Shown here: positions 34,334-46,130 of the stretch, piece by piece | Layout: each line of letters begins with the position of its first letter | How positions within the stretch are numbered: the stretch's first letter is position 1 | Assembly: GCA_032622095.1 (NCBI GenBank) | Contig: CP136068.1 | Location: forward strand, 148,687,365-148,751,364 | DNA length: 64,000 nt | From: Siphonodentalium dalli | Lineage: Eukaryota > Mollusca > Scaphopoda > Gadilida > Siphonodentaliidae | Direction of reading: 5' to 3' | Position numbers and translations under genes: made by a program | The notes under the pieces: generated by a model | Databases searched by the model: none | The model's input: only the letters and a program-made list of their open reading frames with translations | Told to the model about the DNA's origin: nothing

Positions 34334-36526
34334 TACACTGTTAGAACATATTGTCGGTTTGACCCGTGTCCGACAGTCGTAATCCGACGGCCCCACACCG
34401 TTTCATCAGTTGTACGGTGAATCACCGTTGTGTTATGTTCCCTGAAAATGGTCTAAGTTAAAAGTATGCGTGATTCCAAGTCAAAGTTCAACAGTATATT
34501 TATCGGAGACCAAATTATTACGGCAGTAAATCCACACAGCATAACTGAATCCGACTCTGCTGATATTTAATATTTACTACTAATTGTTTGTATGCAGTGC
34601 AATGATCCGGTATATTCATTCTGTGCCATGCATTCCGGATCTGTCTTGTCGTGCGTCCGTAATTAAATTACGTTATTCTCATGTGCCGTTATCTTTATCA
34701 CTCACAAATTTTCATTTCTCAATTTCATCACCGGCGCTGTACACACTATCGTTTATTGTTCGGGAAAATGTGACCTATACAGTTGTGGACTAATGTTGAT
34801 ACTGTCTCACTTCGTTTCCTATGTGAATCGGACAAGTGAAATCTGCGAAAATCTGTGAAAACTGCGTTAATCATTCATATTTTCCACTGAATTGTGACAA
34901 CATGGCTGCCTTCGAGGCTGCCACTTCTCACTTCTCGATAACGCAGTATTCGGCTATGACTTGACTTCGTTCGTCTCAGTGTTCGTGTTGAAATTGACAG
35001 TACTGTGGCTATCAAAACACACATACATTTGCTGACACAAGAGGATACAGGTACACCTAGAATAATTCGCAAGAGCTTTGATGTCAACCACTAGTGACAA
35101 TAATATCAACAACATTGTAGCAGCTATTACTATTAGAATGTTGACAGTGTTGCCAGTTATTTTTAACTTTTAACTTCTGATAGTTTCGAGCACATACATG
35201 TACAATTACAAGATATGATATACTGTACGCACAAGTGAGTAATTCACAAGAGCTTCGATGTCAACATCAATGAACTGATGCCGCACAGTGACATTGATCA
35301 CACATCATACAAATTCCAACAGTATATACAACTATTACAACTACACGGACCGATTCATCCCATGTTCATAATGTTTCATTGAAATCTGTGGCTATGAGAC
35401 ATTGTCGCCATTCGCCATGTTATAGCCCAGTTATTACGACAATTTACGGACCGGTGGGTGTCCTTATCAAACTATCCTTGGCTGACTCACTGACATTGAT
35501 TCTTAGTGTCGTGCTACTACATGTAGTATACACAGTTTGATGCATCATGCTATCAAATTTCATCGAAAAATGTGGGACTATAGGAGAACGTTGCCGCCAA
35601 GTCATCGCGCACAGTGTTACCAAAAAGTTTGCAATTAAGATGTTTTACTTTTACAAGTATATAAGTTTGAGTTTTAACTCCGATACACGTAGCTTTCTTC
35701 CTTCTTGAAATATACCATTCGTCGGACCGCTATTAGTTATGGTCTTCATATTAATTAAACGCTGTTGAACCGTAAAAATATAAAACCGTCTGACAGTCAT
35801 TGGTTATAGTCTGCCAGTTACTTAAACAGTGTTGTACCGTGGAACATGCTACAGCCTGACGGTCCAAGGTTGGCAGCGATGTTGTGCGGTATGACAACGG
35901 TAAAACGACGGGCATTTTTCTAACAGTGTGACATCTAATTGGAACACCACAATGTGCCCCTGAAACTCATCCTTGTTGTGTTATCGAACTAACAATAATT
36001 GCTATATCGCCAATTCATCGTATTGGAAATTTAATAAAATTAGTAGTTTCAAATGATCGCCAAAATTTTTGGATTCTTATTACCAAACGGGTTTGATATT
36101 ACTCGGGTACACAAGCGCTTATGAAATGTCAACAGAACAGACCGTATTGTAAATACGTCTCATAGTATTCACCCCTGATGTGATAGTAAGTCACTATTGT
36201 ATAATAATAAGTATGATTTTTATAAAGAATTAGAGTTGAACTTTTGGTATAATTCACGATGTACGAATGCACCAGTTTAGATATGAACTGTGTTTACAAG
36301 ACTAGTGCCTGAACAATTTCATGCCTTATATGTTATCAAATAGGTATGTCATTCCAGATGATTTACTTTTACATGCACATCAATTTAAGTTTGTTCCTTT
36401 ACGTTTCATCAAACTATGATCGTAATCTCTATCGGCAAATCATATTGTCATGGTACAGCCTGCCCGTATGTTTAACGGTCAAAAGCATGACATCGTTAAA
36501 CTGACAGGGATATTTCTAACAGTGTA
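34334..36526. mobile_element. TA-flanked inverted-repeat element, non-autonomous
   Basis: TA-CACTGTTAGAA at 34334 faces TTCTAACAGTG-TA ending at 36526, and similarity continues inward through TGTC.GTTT.AC. The TA at both ends fits a Tc1/mariner-type duplication (inference). A second right-end-like sequence, TTTTTCTAACAGTGTGA, sits at 35914-35931 with the same CCGTC.GTTTTACCG inner motif. This could be a 1.6-kb element with an attached extra end, or a nested pair. CCGTCTGACAGTC-like motifs repeat subterminally. No transposase frame. Confidence 0.6.
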
Positions 36527-36779
36527 TAATCAAGCAATGTACACGCGAAGAGCGAAGAAAATATTGTGTGTGCATTGAACATTGAGCGTGTATACACGGT
36601 TGACCATAATGTCTGCTATGGCATGATTTGTTGATATGGCAATCGTTAACTGATGTCGGGAGTTAGCTTAACAGTGCGATTAACGGTGCATTGAAAATGA
36701 CACAATACAGGCGAAATGAGATAACACGCACCAAGGGACAAGGGGGGGGGGGGGTGAAACAAATGCCGATTATCAGTAC

Positions 36780-37760
36780 GTGTATATGACTCATCCAGAT
36801 AACTATTATAGCATTAAAGCTTTTCACAAAAGCATGCCTTTAACAAGGCATAAATTCATGATACACGAAGGGTCAAACTGGCGGGGGGGGGGGGTGACAG
36901 AAAAGCCAATGTGTGTAATATAATAACTATCCAATTTTTAAATTCAGCTTAGCTTTTATGAATTCCGGAGTATAAACAGGACATGTTTTTAGGAATGCAC
37001 GGAATTCCATAGCAGTTAATCTTTAGAAAAGCTAAAATTGTTTGAATAGCCTAGTATTCTCTAAAAAAGGACGCCTTTAACTAGTAGTTTAACAAGGCAA
37101 TAATTCATAAGGCACGAAGGGTCAAATGGGGAGGGGTGTGTCAGCAAAGCCAATGTTGTAATATAACTATTTTAACTATCCACTTTTAAAATTCAGTTTA
37201 GCTTTTCTGAATTCCGGAGTATAAACAGGACATGTTTTTAGGAATGCACGGAATTCCATAGCAGTTAATCCTTAGAAAAGCTAAAATTGTTTGAATAGCC
37301 TAGTATTCTCTAATAAAGGACGCCTTTAACTAGTAGTTTAACAAGGCAATAATTCATAAGGCACGAAGGGTCAAATGGGGGAGGGGTGTGTCAGCAAAGC
37401 CAATGTTGTAATATAACTATTTTAACTATCCACTTTTAAAATTCAGTTTAGCTTTTCTGAATTCCGGATAATAAACAGAACATGTTTTATAAATGCACGG
37501 AATTCCATGGAAGGTAATCTTCAGAAAAGCTAAAATTGTGTGAGTAGCCTAGTATTATATATATATGACCCGCTCATAGAATTACAGCTTTTCTAAAAGG
37601 CACGCCTTTAACAAGGCATTAATTCATAACGCACGAAGGGTCAAACGGGGGGGGGGGGGTGACAGAAAAGCCAATGTGTAATATATAACTATTTTAACTA
37701 TCCACTTTTAAAATTCAGTTTAGCTTTTCTGAATTTCGGATTGTAAACAAACCCCTGTTC
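36780..37760. repeat. tandem array of ~245-bp units with foldback arms and poly-G
   Basis: About four units, anchored by ACGAAGGGTCAAA at 36866, 37115, 37366 and 37634. Each has TTAGCTTTTCTGAATTCCGG and its inverse CGGAATTCCAT...AGAAAAGCTAAA about 50-60 bp apart, so every unit can form a long hairpin. Poly-G runs (12 at 36883, 13 at 37647) occupy the same place in two units and are GGGG-A-GGGG in the other two. A further 13-G run (36742) precedes the array. Confidence 0.85.
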
Positions 37761-38289
37761 TTTCTAGCCCAAGTTGCAATCGTGACGGACGCACGTGTAT
37801 TAACATGGCATTTTACGTTGTTTTGGCCAATTATACACACTCAAAGAGAAATATATAAATGTAAGTAAAATAATTGCTGTTTTTTCACAAGAATGTCACA
37901 GTCAGTTTAAAATCGACCCTAGTTTGAAATATATCATAATTTTATTTCCATACACTTTATTTTTCATGAGCCCAACGTCAGTAAATGTGTCAACGTTAAT
38001 ATGACTACTACTATTATGTAAACAGTACCACATGCTTAAGGTTAATTATCTAATTTTTCATCCAATACTTGCATCATTAATTATAGTCGGATTGAAATAT
38101 AGCTGCATGAAAATAATAATTTTAATTTACTTCTTATGTATGAAAAGTTGCACACAATAAATTCATTGAGGCGTAAATTCATTGGCTTGTGGGTGAAAAG
38201 TTTTGTTCAAAATGTATTTTTGACACACAATTCTTTTCTTCTTTTTCAGATTATTAAAACTATTTACACAATACTGCAGCTGCTTATTT
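37761..38289. other. no recognisable gene
   Basis: AT-rich flank of the transposase relic; would contain its 3' UTR on the minus strand. Confidence 0.35.
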
Positions 38290-39180
38290 CTTGGCTGGCT
38301 TCGATGTGACTTTCCTCTGTTTGCCGCTTGTCTGAAAGTCGTCGTCATCATCTGAAAAGTCAGACCACGACAGGTAGTTTGACAATTCGAGAACTTCTAG
38401 TTGTTTTAACATTCGGGACAGTTTTTGAATAGTATTCAATGGTTTCCTTAGTTTTTGAAGCGTTATGCTTTTCCAGAGCGAGGTCAGATTTGGAAATGAA
38501 AGAAGGCGGACAAAGATGTTTGGTTAACGCTCTGCATTTCTTTAATGAAAGCGATCTACTGGTAGAAGGTGACTCAGAAGATGCATCAGAAATCTCATTA
38601 CTTCTATGAACATCAACTGTCACAGAAACAACTGTCGGTGGAGAAGTGACCAGTCTAAAATGTTATTGTAATACAGGAAGAGTGTGGACATGAACTGTCA
38701 CAGGGGATATAGCAGTACTTGTTGAAACTGTTTCTGTAACACTAGTTGTTGTACATGTAGAAACAGAAGTAAGAGATGGCGGTGAACTGTTGTCTTCTGG
38801 TAATGAAGACCTGATTTCATCTTGAGCTGACATTTCTTTCCATGAATCAAATAGTGACGTGGTGTATGTACACACTCGAGGTTCAGATAAGGTATAGACA
38901 TATTTGAGTGTGTCGAAGAATGTTAAGAGGCGCTCTTCTTTCTTAGTGTGATTCTGAAAATAACACTGCAGCTCAATGGCTCCCAAAAGAGGAAACCATG
39001 CACCCGTTTTTCGGAAATAGTCTTTCGAGTGCTTCCACGACCCCTCAATGGAATTTGTATCCACACTTTTTCCTATTCACATATTTGTGTTGATAATATT
39101 ACTTCTGAACAACGATGAAATGTCGATATCCATAACTATTGATGTTGACGTACGAACTCCACCCATCTGAAACAATTGTG
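38290..39180 (-). pseudogene. ISXO2-like (IS1595/Merlin-type) transposase C-terminal part, broken
   Basis: The minus strand first encodes TIVSDGWSSYVNINSYGYRH (about 39178-39115), the block around the second catalytic Asp of ISXO2-like DDE transposases. After a stop and frame change it gives VDTNSIEGSWKHSKDYFRKT (about 39064-39005), which matches the TNxIEGxWxxxK block of the same fold. From 39064 the frame is open to 38358 except for one TAA at 38663-38665. It runs through a Ser/Thr-rich linker and a Lys/Arg stretch, then, one frame away, an acidic-basic tail (SDFSDDDDFQTSGKQRKVTS) ending near 38293. The N-terminus and first Asp are absent: upstream bases belong to a LINE. In animals this domain occurs in Merlin elements and in domesticated or expanded families. 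Here it is a decayed fragment. Confidence 0.7.
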
Positions 39181-40121
39181 TAGATTACAGTCTGCTGGTA
39201 GAATGGCCACATGCTGGATTGTCAGATCGAGAGTCACCAAATGCACATTGAAATCACCAATGAGAACGACGTATCCATCATGTGCGTAGAAGTTTACTAC
39301 GTTATCAAGCGACTCCAGTGTATCCTCGAAATACGAGTCACTGTGACTTGTACTAGTAGATATACATGTATTATGGTTGGGCGGAATCCAGCGTTATCTG
39401 TAATCTGGACACCAACGAAATCTTGATTCTCTATGCTAATTGAGATACACAGTCTGAGCAACCTACGTTGAACAAGCAGGGCTACGCCATTCCCAGTGAA
39501 GCAGCCACCCATTTGAGTGCGAATCTCTCTGTCAGGTTTTGATAAAAGTCATATAATCGCCACAGATCGATTCCATGAAATGAAGATTCTTTTCGTTGAG
39601 CCAATGTTCAGAAAGGCCGATTACTCCGTATTGGCGAGAATTTATTATTTCACATATGTAGTCGATATTGGAGGTGACACCACTGGTGTTCCAGGTAAGT
39701 ATATTAAGCAACTGGTCCATGATTGTGAGTTGTGGTACGCTTGTGGTGGAGTCCGTCTCCACGGACGCCATGTGACACCAGCCGGACGGAATCCATTCGA
39801 TGTCAGAATTTCAACGTCTTTAGAGTGGATTATCGCTCTTGCGGATTGAGTTCCCATGATAGAGTTACGAAACAGTTTGACAAAAGTCGGAGTCACGCCT
39901 CTCTTTTGTAGATAGGCTCGAACGCTTTCCTCGGTAGATCTTGGTGAAATTTTCCCAAGATAAAATTTATTTGTCCGCTTAGCGTTCCGGTTTACGACAC
40001 CCATGCAACATGCTGAGTTACCTTTTTCAATTGCTCAACAATCTGACACATTAGCTCCATATGTTCATATATTTGCTGCAGAAGCAACTCAGTTTTCTGA
40101 TTAGATGATTCAACAACTCCC
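39165..40121 (-). pseudogene. LINE fragment: end of ORF1 and endonuclease part of ORF2
   Basis: From high to low coordinates: a short coiled-coil-like stretch (KTELLLQQIYEHMELMCQIV, near 40090-40030), then KFYLGKISPRSTEESVRAYL...SARAIIH...RPWR (39970-39750), the RRM-like C-terminus of LINE ORF1. An overlapping frame (about 39720-39530) has NILTWNTSGVTSNIDYICEI and GVIGLSEHWL, the start of an apurinic-type endonuclease. After frame breaks come GVALLVQRRLL (39480) and VVLIGDFNVHLV (about 39255-39220), including the conserved GDFN. Homology stops at about 39170, where ISXO2-like sequence begins on the same strand. There is no reverse transcriptase. Likely a CR1/L2/Jockey-group LINE by ORF1 type (inference). 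Confidence 0.7.
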
Positions 40122-40128
40122 TGGCTCC

Positions 40129-40663
40129 CTATATTCGACGGATGTGTGAACTGACCGCATGTACGTGAATCGTCATCATTGTTAAGGGGGAAGGAAGCAA
40201 TATATTTAGGAGCTCATTTCTCTTGTAACAGAAATTACAGAATATCACTGAATTCCACACGTTCATTTGCTGTCTTACATTTCTGCAGTCGAAGTGTTCA
40301 TTCGCGGCGTTAAATGGCTGGAAGAAGTTTTTCAACCTGTGAAACTACAGTGGAACTGTACATCTCATAATCAAGATTGCCTTGCTTGAGATCTAACCAG
40401 CACCTCTCAACCGTGTCGACAAGTTTTATGAAAGAAGCTGTATCGCCATTACTGACTACTTCGAGCATATCAATGTCATATATTATGGCCTCAGTTAATT
40501 TTTCAGGGCGTCCTTTTTTGGAACCGAGTCTCTCGACCATTTTGTTGTAATCATCATCAAATCCTAGCACCGCTCTAAGTGCTCCTCCAATCAAACAACT
40601 CTTTAAGGCGAACGGATCCTCCCCAAACGACGGGACCAAATACCGGCGAAAATAATCACACAA
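40129..40663 (-). pseudogene. BEL/Pao retrotransposon gag-like (DUF1759) fragment
   Basis: The 117-codon frame has the order F-x-G/E-D-P near the start, then LKSCLIGGALRAVLGFDDDY (about 40605-40545), MVERLGSKKGRPEKLTEAII and a C-terminal VSQVEKLLPAI. This is the layout of the DUF1759 region that precedes protease and reverse transcriptase in BEL/Pao elements. After a frameshift near 40310, ERVEFSDIL-like sequence continues the domain to about 40230. No protease, reverse transcriptase, integrase or LTR is visible nearby, so only a gag piece remains. Confidence 0.6.
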
Positions 40664-40679
40664 GAAACTTGGATACTCG

Positions 40680-41795
40680 CTATATTCACACTAAAACTCG
40701 GGGGATCCAACTTTATTACCCCCAAATCAGTTGGGGGGATTTGTACACACACGTTCCATGTCATCAGACAGAACCAGAACAGAGTGCCTAAATAACTACA
40801 TGTAGAACTCGATAACATCAGCGACCATACAAATGCGACATATGAGCTATACTGTAAATTTCTATTAAGAATTGAGAACGCCACATATCACACACAAGGA
40901 CTAAAATATTCCGAGAAAAATCAATGATGTAGTAACATACACAACAATGACAATGAAATTATATGGATAACCAATGATAACAAACGCATGAAGATAACTA
41001 ATTGGATGTTTGTACAAATGTGTCCGTTGTGGAATAAAGTTCACATGTGGGTTTTGTGTTGATTGGCAAAAGCATACATTCTATTTATCACACAGCTCCG
41101 GTGAATGCATGGTGACGTCTAGGTCCATTGGAACTTAGTAGCATGGCTTTCGCTATCTAAGTTCCATCGGTGATCAATGAACGCTATGAGCGAGTAGATT
41201 TTCAATAAAAGTAACAATTATGACCAACGCACATGTATTTATCTACTAAATACTAATATAAGTTTGAAACCATGCATCCACTCACCTACATGTCATTATT
41301 CTTAAAATCCGACAAATAACAGAACGTACACACTGACATGTCTACCATAACATGTGACCGCAACATGTCATTGCACGCAGTCGTGAATCCCTTTGGATTA
41401 TCCGAACTATCCACAATTAGTTCGAGTTTAACTACACCCTGCGCATGCGTTACCTTTGCTCTACTAACCTTACTAGGGTTAACTCCCATGTTTTCGGTCA
41501 CATGTGACATGCACGTGTTGTCATGTGATATTTAAGACCGCCTACTTGCCTTGCTTCGGCCATCTTTCAACGTGTTTTGAACATGTGTTTTCCGACTGGA
41601 TTTTTGGATTAAATAATTACGGAATTATACACACTTTCAGGTAGGAGTCAGAGTTAATATAGATTGCAATATTGTTAACATTAATGACTGTGTTAGTTGT
41701 TTCTTAAAATTAAGTGTATTTAAAAAAAATTAGCTACTCGCCCATGCTGAACCGCGGCAGCGTCCTGACTTGACACGAACATTAAGTGCATCAAG
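40680..41795. other. no supported gene; possible promoter-like segment
   Basis: 41480-41580 has ACATGTG/CACGTG E-box-like motifs (CACATGTGACATGCACGTG) followed by a weak TATTTAAG at 41527-41534. Farther on is TTTCAG-GTAGG at 41636. This could be a 5' end, but no coding exon follows. A perfect 10-bp stem, CCTGACTTGA/TCAAGTCAGG, lies at 41764-41800 beside the next element. Confidence 0.3.
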
Positions 41796-43237
41796 TCAGG
41801 TCTGACCACAGGTTTTGGTAGTATTATAGACCTTTTTCATGAAAATCTTATCACAATTAGTAATAATAAGTACAGGTGTATAAGTAATTCTGTAGCAGAA
41901 ATCACGAAATTTGTAAACATTATTTATTTGTACACACTTGTGAAATGTATGTACTAGACACGCTTTATATTTAGTTAACAACATCAAGATATATATTACT
42001 TCCTCCTTTGAACACCACTCGTTCCTTGAAATGTGTATTTTGAAGAAGTAAATTTGTTAAATTCTTGCGTCTGTTACAGATCGCGCCATTACTGTGGTTG
42101 TACTCGATTGGGGAACTAGCTATACAGAGCCTATAACAGGGCTGTTCGATTAGCATGGAGCTGTTTACCTTGACCTTGAACTCTTTAAATCTTCGTACGT
42201 CAGCGTCTTAATATTACTTATTAAATATATGTTGATGCACAACTTACCACGAGCCGATATATATATAAATTTGTCATATTTGTTTGGGATCTATACCATA
42301 GCCATATAAATGTTCCAGTCAGTCTGGGTCATTTATCTTTTTTATTAGTATTTTCATTGTAACTGAAAATAGAAGTTAGGCGAAAAGTGTGGTCTTTGTA
42401 AGTTTGTCAAGAGTTATCTATCCTGGAAACGGGCCAACCTATCAGACGAGCGTCTGCGCGCGTTTTATTTAATAATTCCCATTATTTTTGCATACTTGAA
42501 CATTACAAATATCAACAACGAGATGTAACTGCAACTTCTTCAAAGAATAACTGTATATACAGTTAAACAAAATGCGCACAGAATGGGCCAGATGGTTTTC
42601 TTGTAGGTTAGCGCGTTGCCAGGATAGATAACTCTTGTAAATCCTCAGAAGACCAAAAAAGGTTCACATAAATGTGGATAAAAGTTGAAATATAAGACTT
42701 ACAAATTATGTTTTTAATTTATTTTATAAGTAATTGACATAGCTTATCACAAACCAAAAAGAAATCAACATTATTGCCATTATAGTAACGACAATAAACG
42801 AAAGTGAAATTCCCAACTACACCTTTTACCGATATCGGACTCGGAGTACAACTTTTGTTGTGTCCCATTTATGTCAAGGTCACATTAACCGGAACAAACT
42901 TCTGGTGTGATGAGCGTGCTCAACCGACAGAAGTATTATCGTAAATGCTTGCAAAAAAATTTTGTTTCTTTCTAATATTTGGAAGAATCTTTAGTAAGAC
43001 GAAAACTGTAAGTAAAGCTAGTGTTAATTATATTTGTATGAACGCGCGAGGGTTAATGAAAGTAGATAGGGTAAATAGTATCACAACGAAAGAAATTCCA
43101 AATTCCTCACTGGAAATTTAATCTACTTCCGGATTTTAGTTAGACACCTGTGCATCATATTGTAAGATGGGGATAACATTTTAATGAAAAAGGTCTATAA
43201 ACAGATAAAACTACCAAAACATGTGGTCTGACTAGGT
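41796..43237. mobile_element. 1.44-kb foldback element with ~50-bp inverted ends
   Basis: The left arm has GTCTGACCACAGGTTTTGGT then TATAGACCTTTTTCAT. The right end is the inverse (ATGAAAAAGGTCTATA, then ACCAAAACATGTGGTCTGAC), interrupted only by small indels. The interior is non-coding and holds another inverted-repeat element (42408-42638). No long target duplication; superfamily unassigned. Confidence 0.75.
42408..42638. mobile_element. nested ~230-bp MITE
   Basis: CAAGAGTTATCTATCCTGG-AAACG.GCCAACCT at the left and its inverse AGGTTAGCGCGTTGCCAGGATAGATAACTCTTG at the right pair over about 33 bp with few mismatches. It lies wholly within the 41796-43237 element, so it either inserted later or is that element's own internal fold. 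Confidence 0.7.
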
Positions 43238-43849
43238 GACGTCATACTTATAATCACCCAAACATAAACACTCAACAGTACATAATCACGAATTAGGTTC
43301 GCGAGCAAGCAATATGGGCCTACATACACATTGGCGGGATCTGTTTTAGCCATTCCAATCACACATGAAGGTTCAGTTATTGCATCGATTACCAGTGCCA
43401 TGTAACAATGTTGCCGCCAACAGATAACAGCAGTGAAAAAGTTGGTATCTGCCAACGACGCTCACGACAATGCGTCATTGCACGACGCAGTCTGACAAAG
43501 AAGACGAAGCACGATCAGACCAGAAACTCCAATTCAACAGTCCTCCCATTCCAAGGTTTAAAATATACATACATTACACACTCGTCACAATCCCAATTCG
43601 AGTGACATATCCCCTCGCGATACAATATATAATATTACATTATATCTATTAGACGTGAGCTGTCTGACAGAAATTCAATTGACTTTGACGACTTTGAACG
43701 GGTGTTCAGACGGCAGTGACCATTTGTTTTGACTTCGACGATGGGTGAGCTAATTACCTACTGTTCTCAGCGGTATTTATGGGTTGAAAAGACCATCACG
43801 CGTGCATAAAACCTCCGCCTAACAGTGCCGGTGTCATCATATGCCCCCA
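43238..43849. other. no recognisable gene
   Basis: Low information; short frames only. Confidence 0.3.
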
Positions 43850-46130
43850 TCAGCAGGTCCTTCCAATCCATGAATACTTCGAGACTAGTAGGCAATTATT
43901 ACCTGATGAGTTCGCTGTGTTGGGAAATGATTCGTATCAACACGACAATCAACGATTAGCAATAGCATATCGCATTCCCGAATACTGATCACCAACAACA
44001 TGGCGTGATATCAGTTGACGACATCATAACCACAACACACATTCCACCCGAGATCTCCGTCTAAATTGATACAGCCTACAGTGTAATCCAGGGTGCCAGC
44101 TCTGGGTACTCCTCTGTTAATTCTGTTCCAATCTCGAGTGGGAATGAAATGTCGTACGGACTAGGTTCCCAGGTTCATTCGAGTTCAGCACTCTCTGGAA
44201 TGGCTCGTGGTACATCGAACGAGACCAGAAGCTTCTACATAGGAGGCGTTGGATCCGAGGCCGAACAAAAAAACATCCGCGACTTTCGAACACAACGTGG
44301 AATAATTTATTCATACATTAAAGTTATGTCCTTCAAACCGACAAAACGGTAATCGGCCAGAATCACCATTTCAACGACATACTGAAGTCCAGTGCATTTT
44401 ACTTAACATTTTTACTGACGGATCAATTTTATGACTTCCCGTGTTTATCTGATCACTAGGCTGGCTTGAAGTTCATCCAAATTATATAAGTGTCGTCCAT
44501 TCCGGGAGAACAATATCAACGAAGACCGATGGTAGCTACTGTCGAGACGGTGTGGCATTTCTCATTAATAGACGATACATATTCCGTTCTTCGACCATAT
44601 AGATAACAAACGAATCATTGGGGTTCGCTTGCGACTTGAGTATAATCAATTTATATTCATCATTCAAGTGTATTTTCCAAATTTGAACCTCCCAGATGAG
44701 CAATGCCTCTCTGATTTGTCTGATGTGGTCGTTATTGGTTTACAACAGGGTTCTATATATTATTCTTCAAGACTTCAATGCTCATGTTTCAAAAATAGAT
44801 TTACTCTTTGAATGTGAACCACGTCTACACAAATCTAGAGTTATGCTGCTTACACGGTTCATTTATAGACACAACATGGCCTCAGTGATGATATTGTCTG
44901 TGTTTAAAGGTCCAACCGCATTTTGCATACCATACACTATGGAGTACTCTCCCTTCTGGACCATATTATTATACACGATTCTAGATTAGATCTCGTTTAC
45001 GATGTTGCATTAGTGGATGAATGGCAATATGGCATTAATACACCAAATCATCGGCCTGTTAAATTCGCTGCACTCATCTCCTCATTAATGAGCGATAACT
45101 CTATCAGTCCTAGTGATAACAAACGTAATCCAATATATTGTGAGAAAATTGATATTGAACGGTTCTGTGGACAGCAGAATCACGACTTTCAATGCCCACA
45201 CAACCAGCACGTCACCATGCGATACCGACTTTTTTCACTGAAACCTTGCCAATGTCTTATTGTCGGCCGCCAAATAAACTAGTATGAAACCTCAATCTAG
45301 GCATAAAGTCAAAGCATATTATTGGAATAAAGAGATCCAATGTCTTCACAAAGCTATGATAACAACAGGGTAGCTTGGCTAACCGCAGGCCGGCCCACAT
45401 ATTTTAACGACGAATGTTACCGATATTACCTATATCATAAATGTCTTTTCCGTAAGGCACATCGACTTGCTGTTAAATCACATATGAGTGATTCGGTCAG
45501 AAATATTGAAGTGTTTGCCACATTCGACGCTTCTGGAAAGCTATTCTTCCGCGTACGGGAAGAAGAACACGCCCAGGAACAGAAATGCTCTTCAACGATA
45601 CGATGTGTCTGGACCCTAGTGATAACATATGTTAGAGGGTGGCACCAATATTTTTCAGATCTATAGAAGCTTTCCGAACACAATCGGTTTGAACAGTATG
45701 TCCACTCGAAACTAGAAGAGTTTATTATGTGCATTAGTATGGACAGGGATAACAGTCCAGATGTGTTTACATCGGCCGGGATGGGCATAGCTCTTAACAA
45801 ACTCAAACGAAGTAAAGCATGTGACTCAGATAAATTGCTCAATGAACATATTGTACTTGCTCCTATGATTGTTCGAAATGCACTCTGTCGATTTTGTCTT
45901 GCATACGTTTCACCTGCCACGAAAAAGGTCATTGTGCCTATCTATAAAGGGGAACCAAAGCCCATTGAAAACCCCAAAAGTACTGTTGTCGTGCAATCAC
46001 GCTCATACCAATCAGTATCTATCCGAAGCCGACAAAAATCAAGAACAATTTCTTACATGCAATAGGTGTATTCGAATCAGAGTTTTGTTTGCAGAATGGC
46101 GGGTAACCAATAGATACCTACCATGATAGG
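43850..46130 (+). pseudogene. decayed LINE: ORF1 end, endonuclease and start of reverse transcriptase
   Basis: RSFYIGGVGSEAEQKNIRDF (44228-44287) matches the RRM-like end of LINE ORF1. Then come GWLEVHPNYISVVHSGR-like and GVAFLINRRY (44460-44575), QDFNAHVSKID (about 44780-44812, the GDFN position with Q for G), and LLDHIIIHDS...NTPNHRPV (44952-45062, the SDH-x-PV position), all endonuclease. AWLTAGRP and FRKAHRLA (45360-45480) belong to the linker. MGIALNKLKRSKACDSDKLL then VIVPIYKGEPK (45780-45960) are the first reverse transcriptase blocks. Frame changes occur several times. The 165-codon minus frame at 45435-45932 is a shadow. The sequence stops near 46110, where an opposite-strand LINE piece begins. 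Confidence 0.7.

Noticed and set aside
38290-39180. Bacterial insertion sequence or contamination
   Set aside because: The ISXO2-like block is embedded among eukaryotic LINE and BEL relics on the same strand, has a long low-complexity tail, and no bacterial IS ends or neighbours are present.
41480-41640. Promoter with E-boxes, weak TATA and a splice-like CAG-GTAGG
   Set aside because: No coding exon follows in either direction; kept only as a remark in the interval entry.
45435-45932. 165-codon minus-strand open frame
   Set aside because: It is antisense to recognisable LINE linker and reverse transcriptase sequence on the plus strand and resembles no protein.
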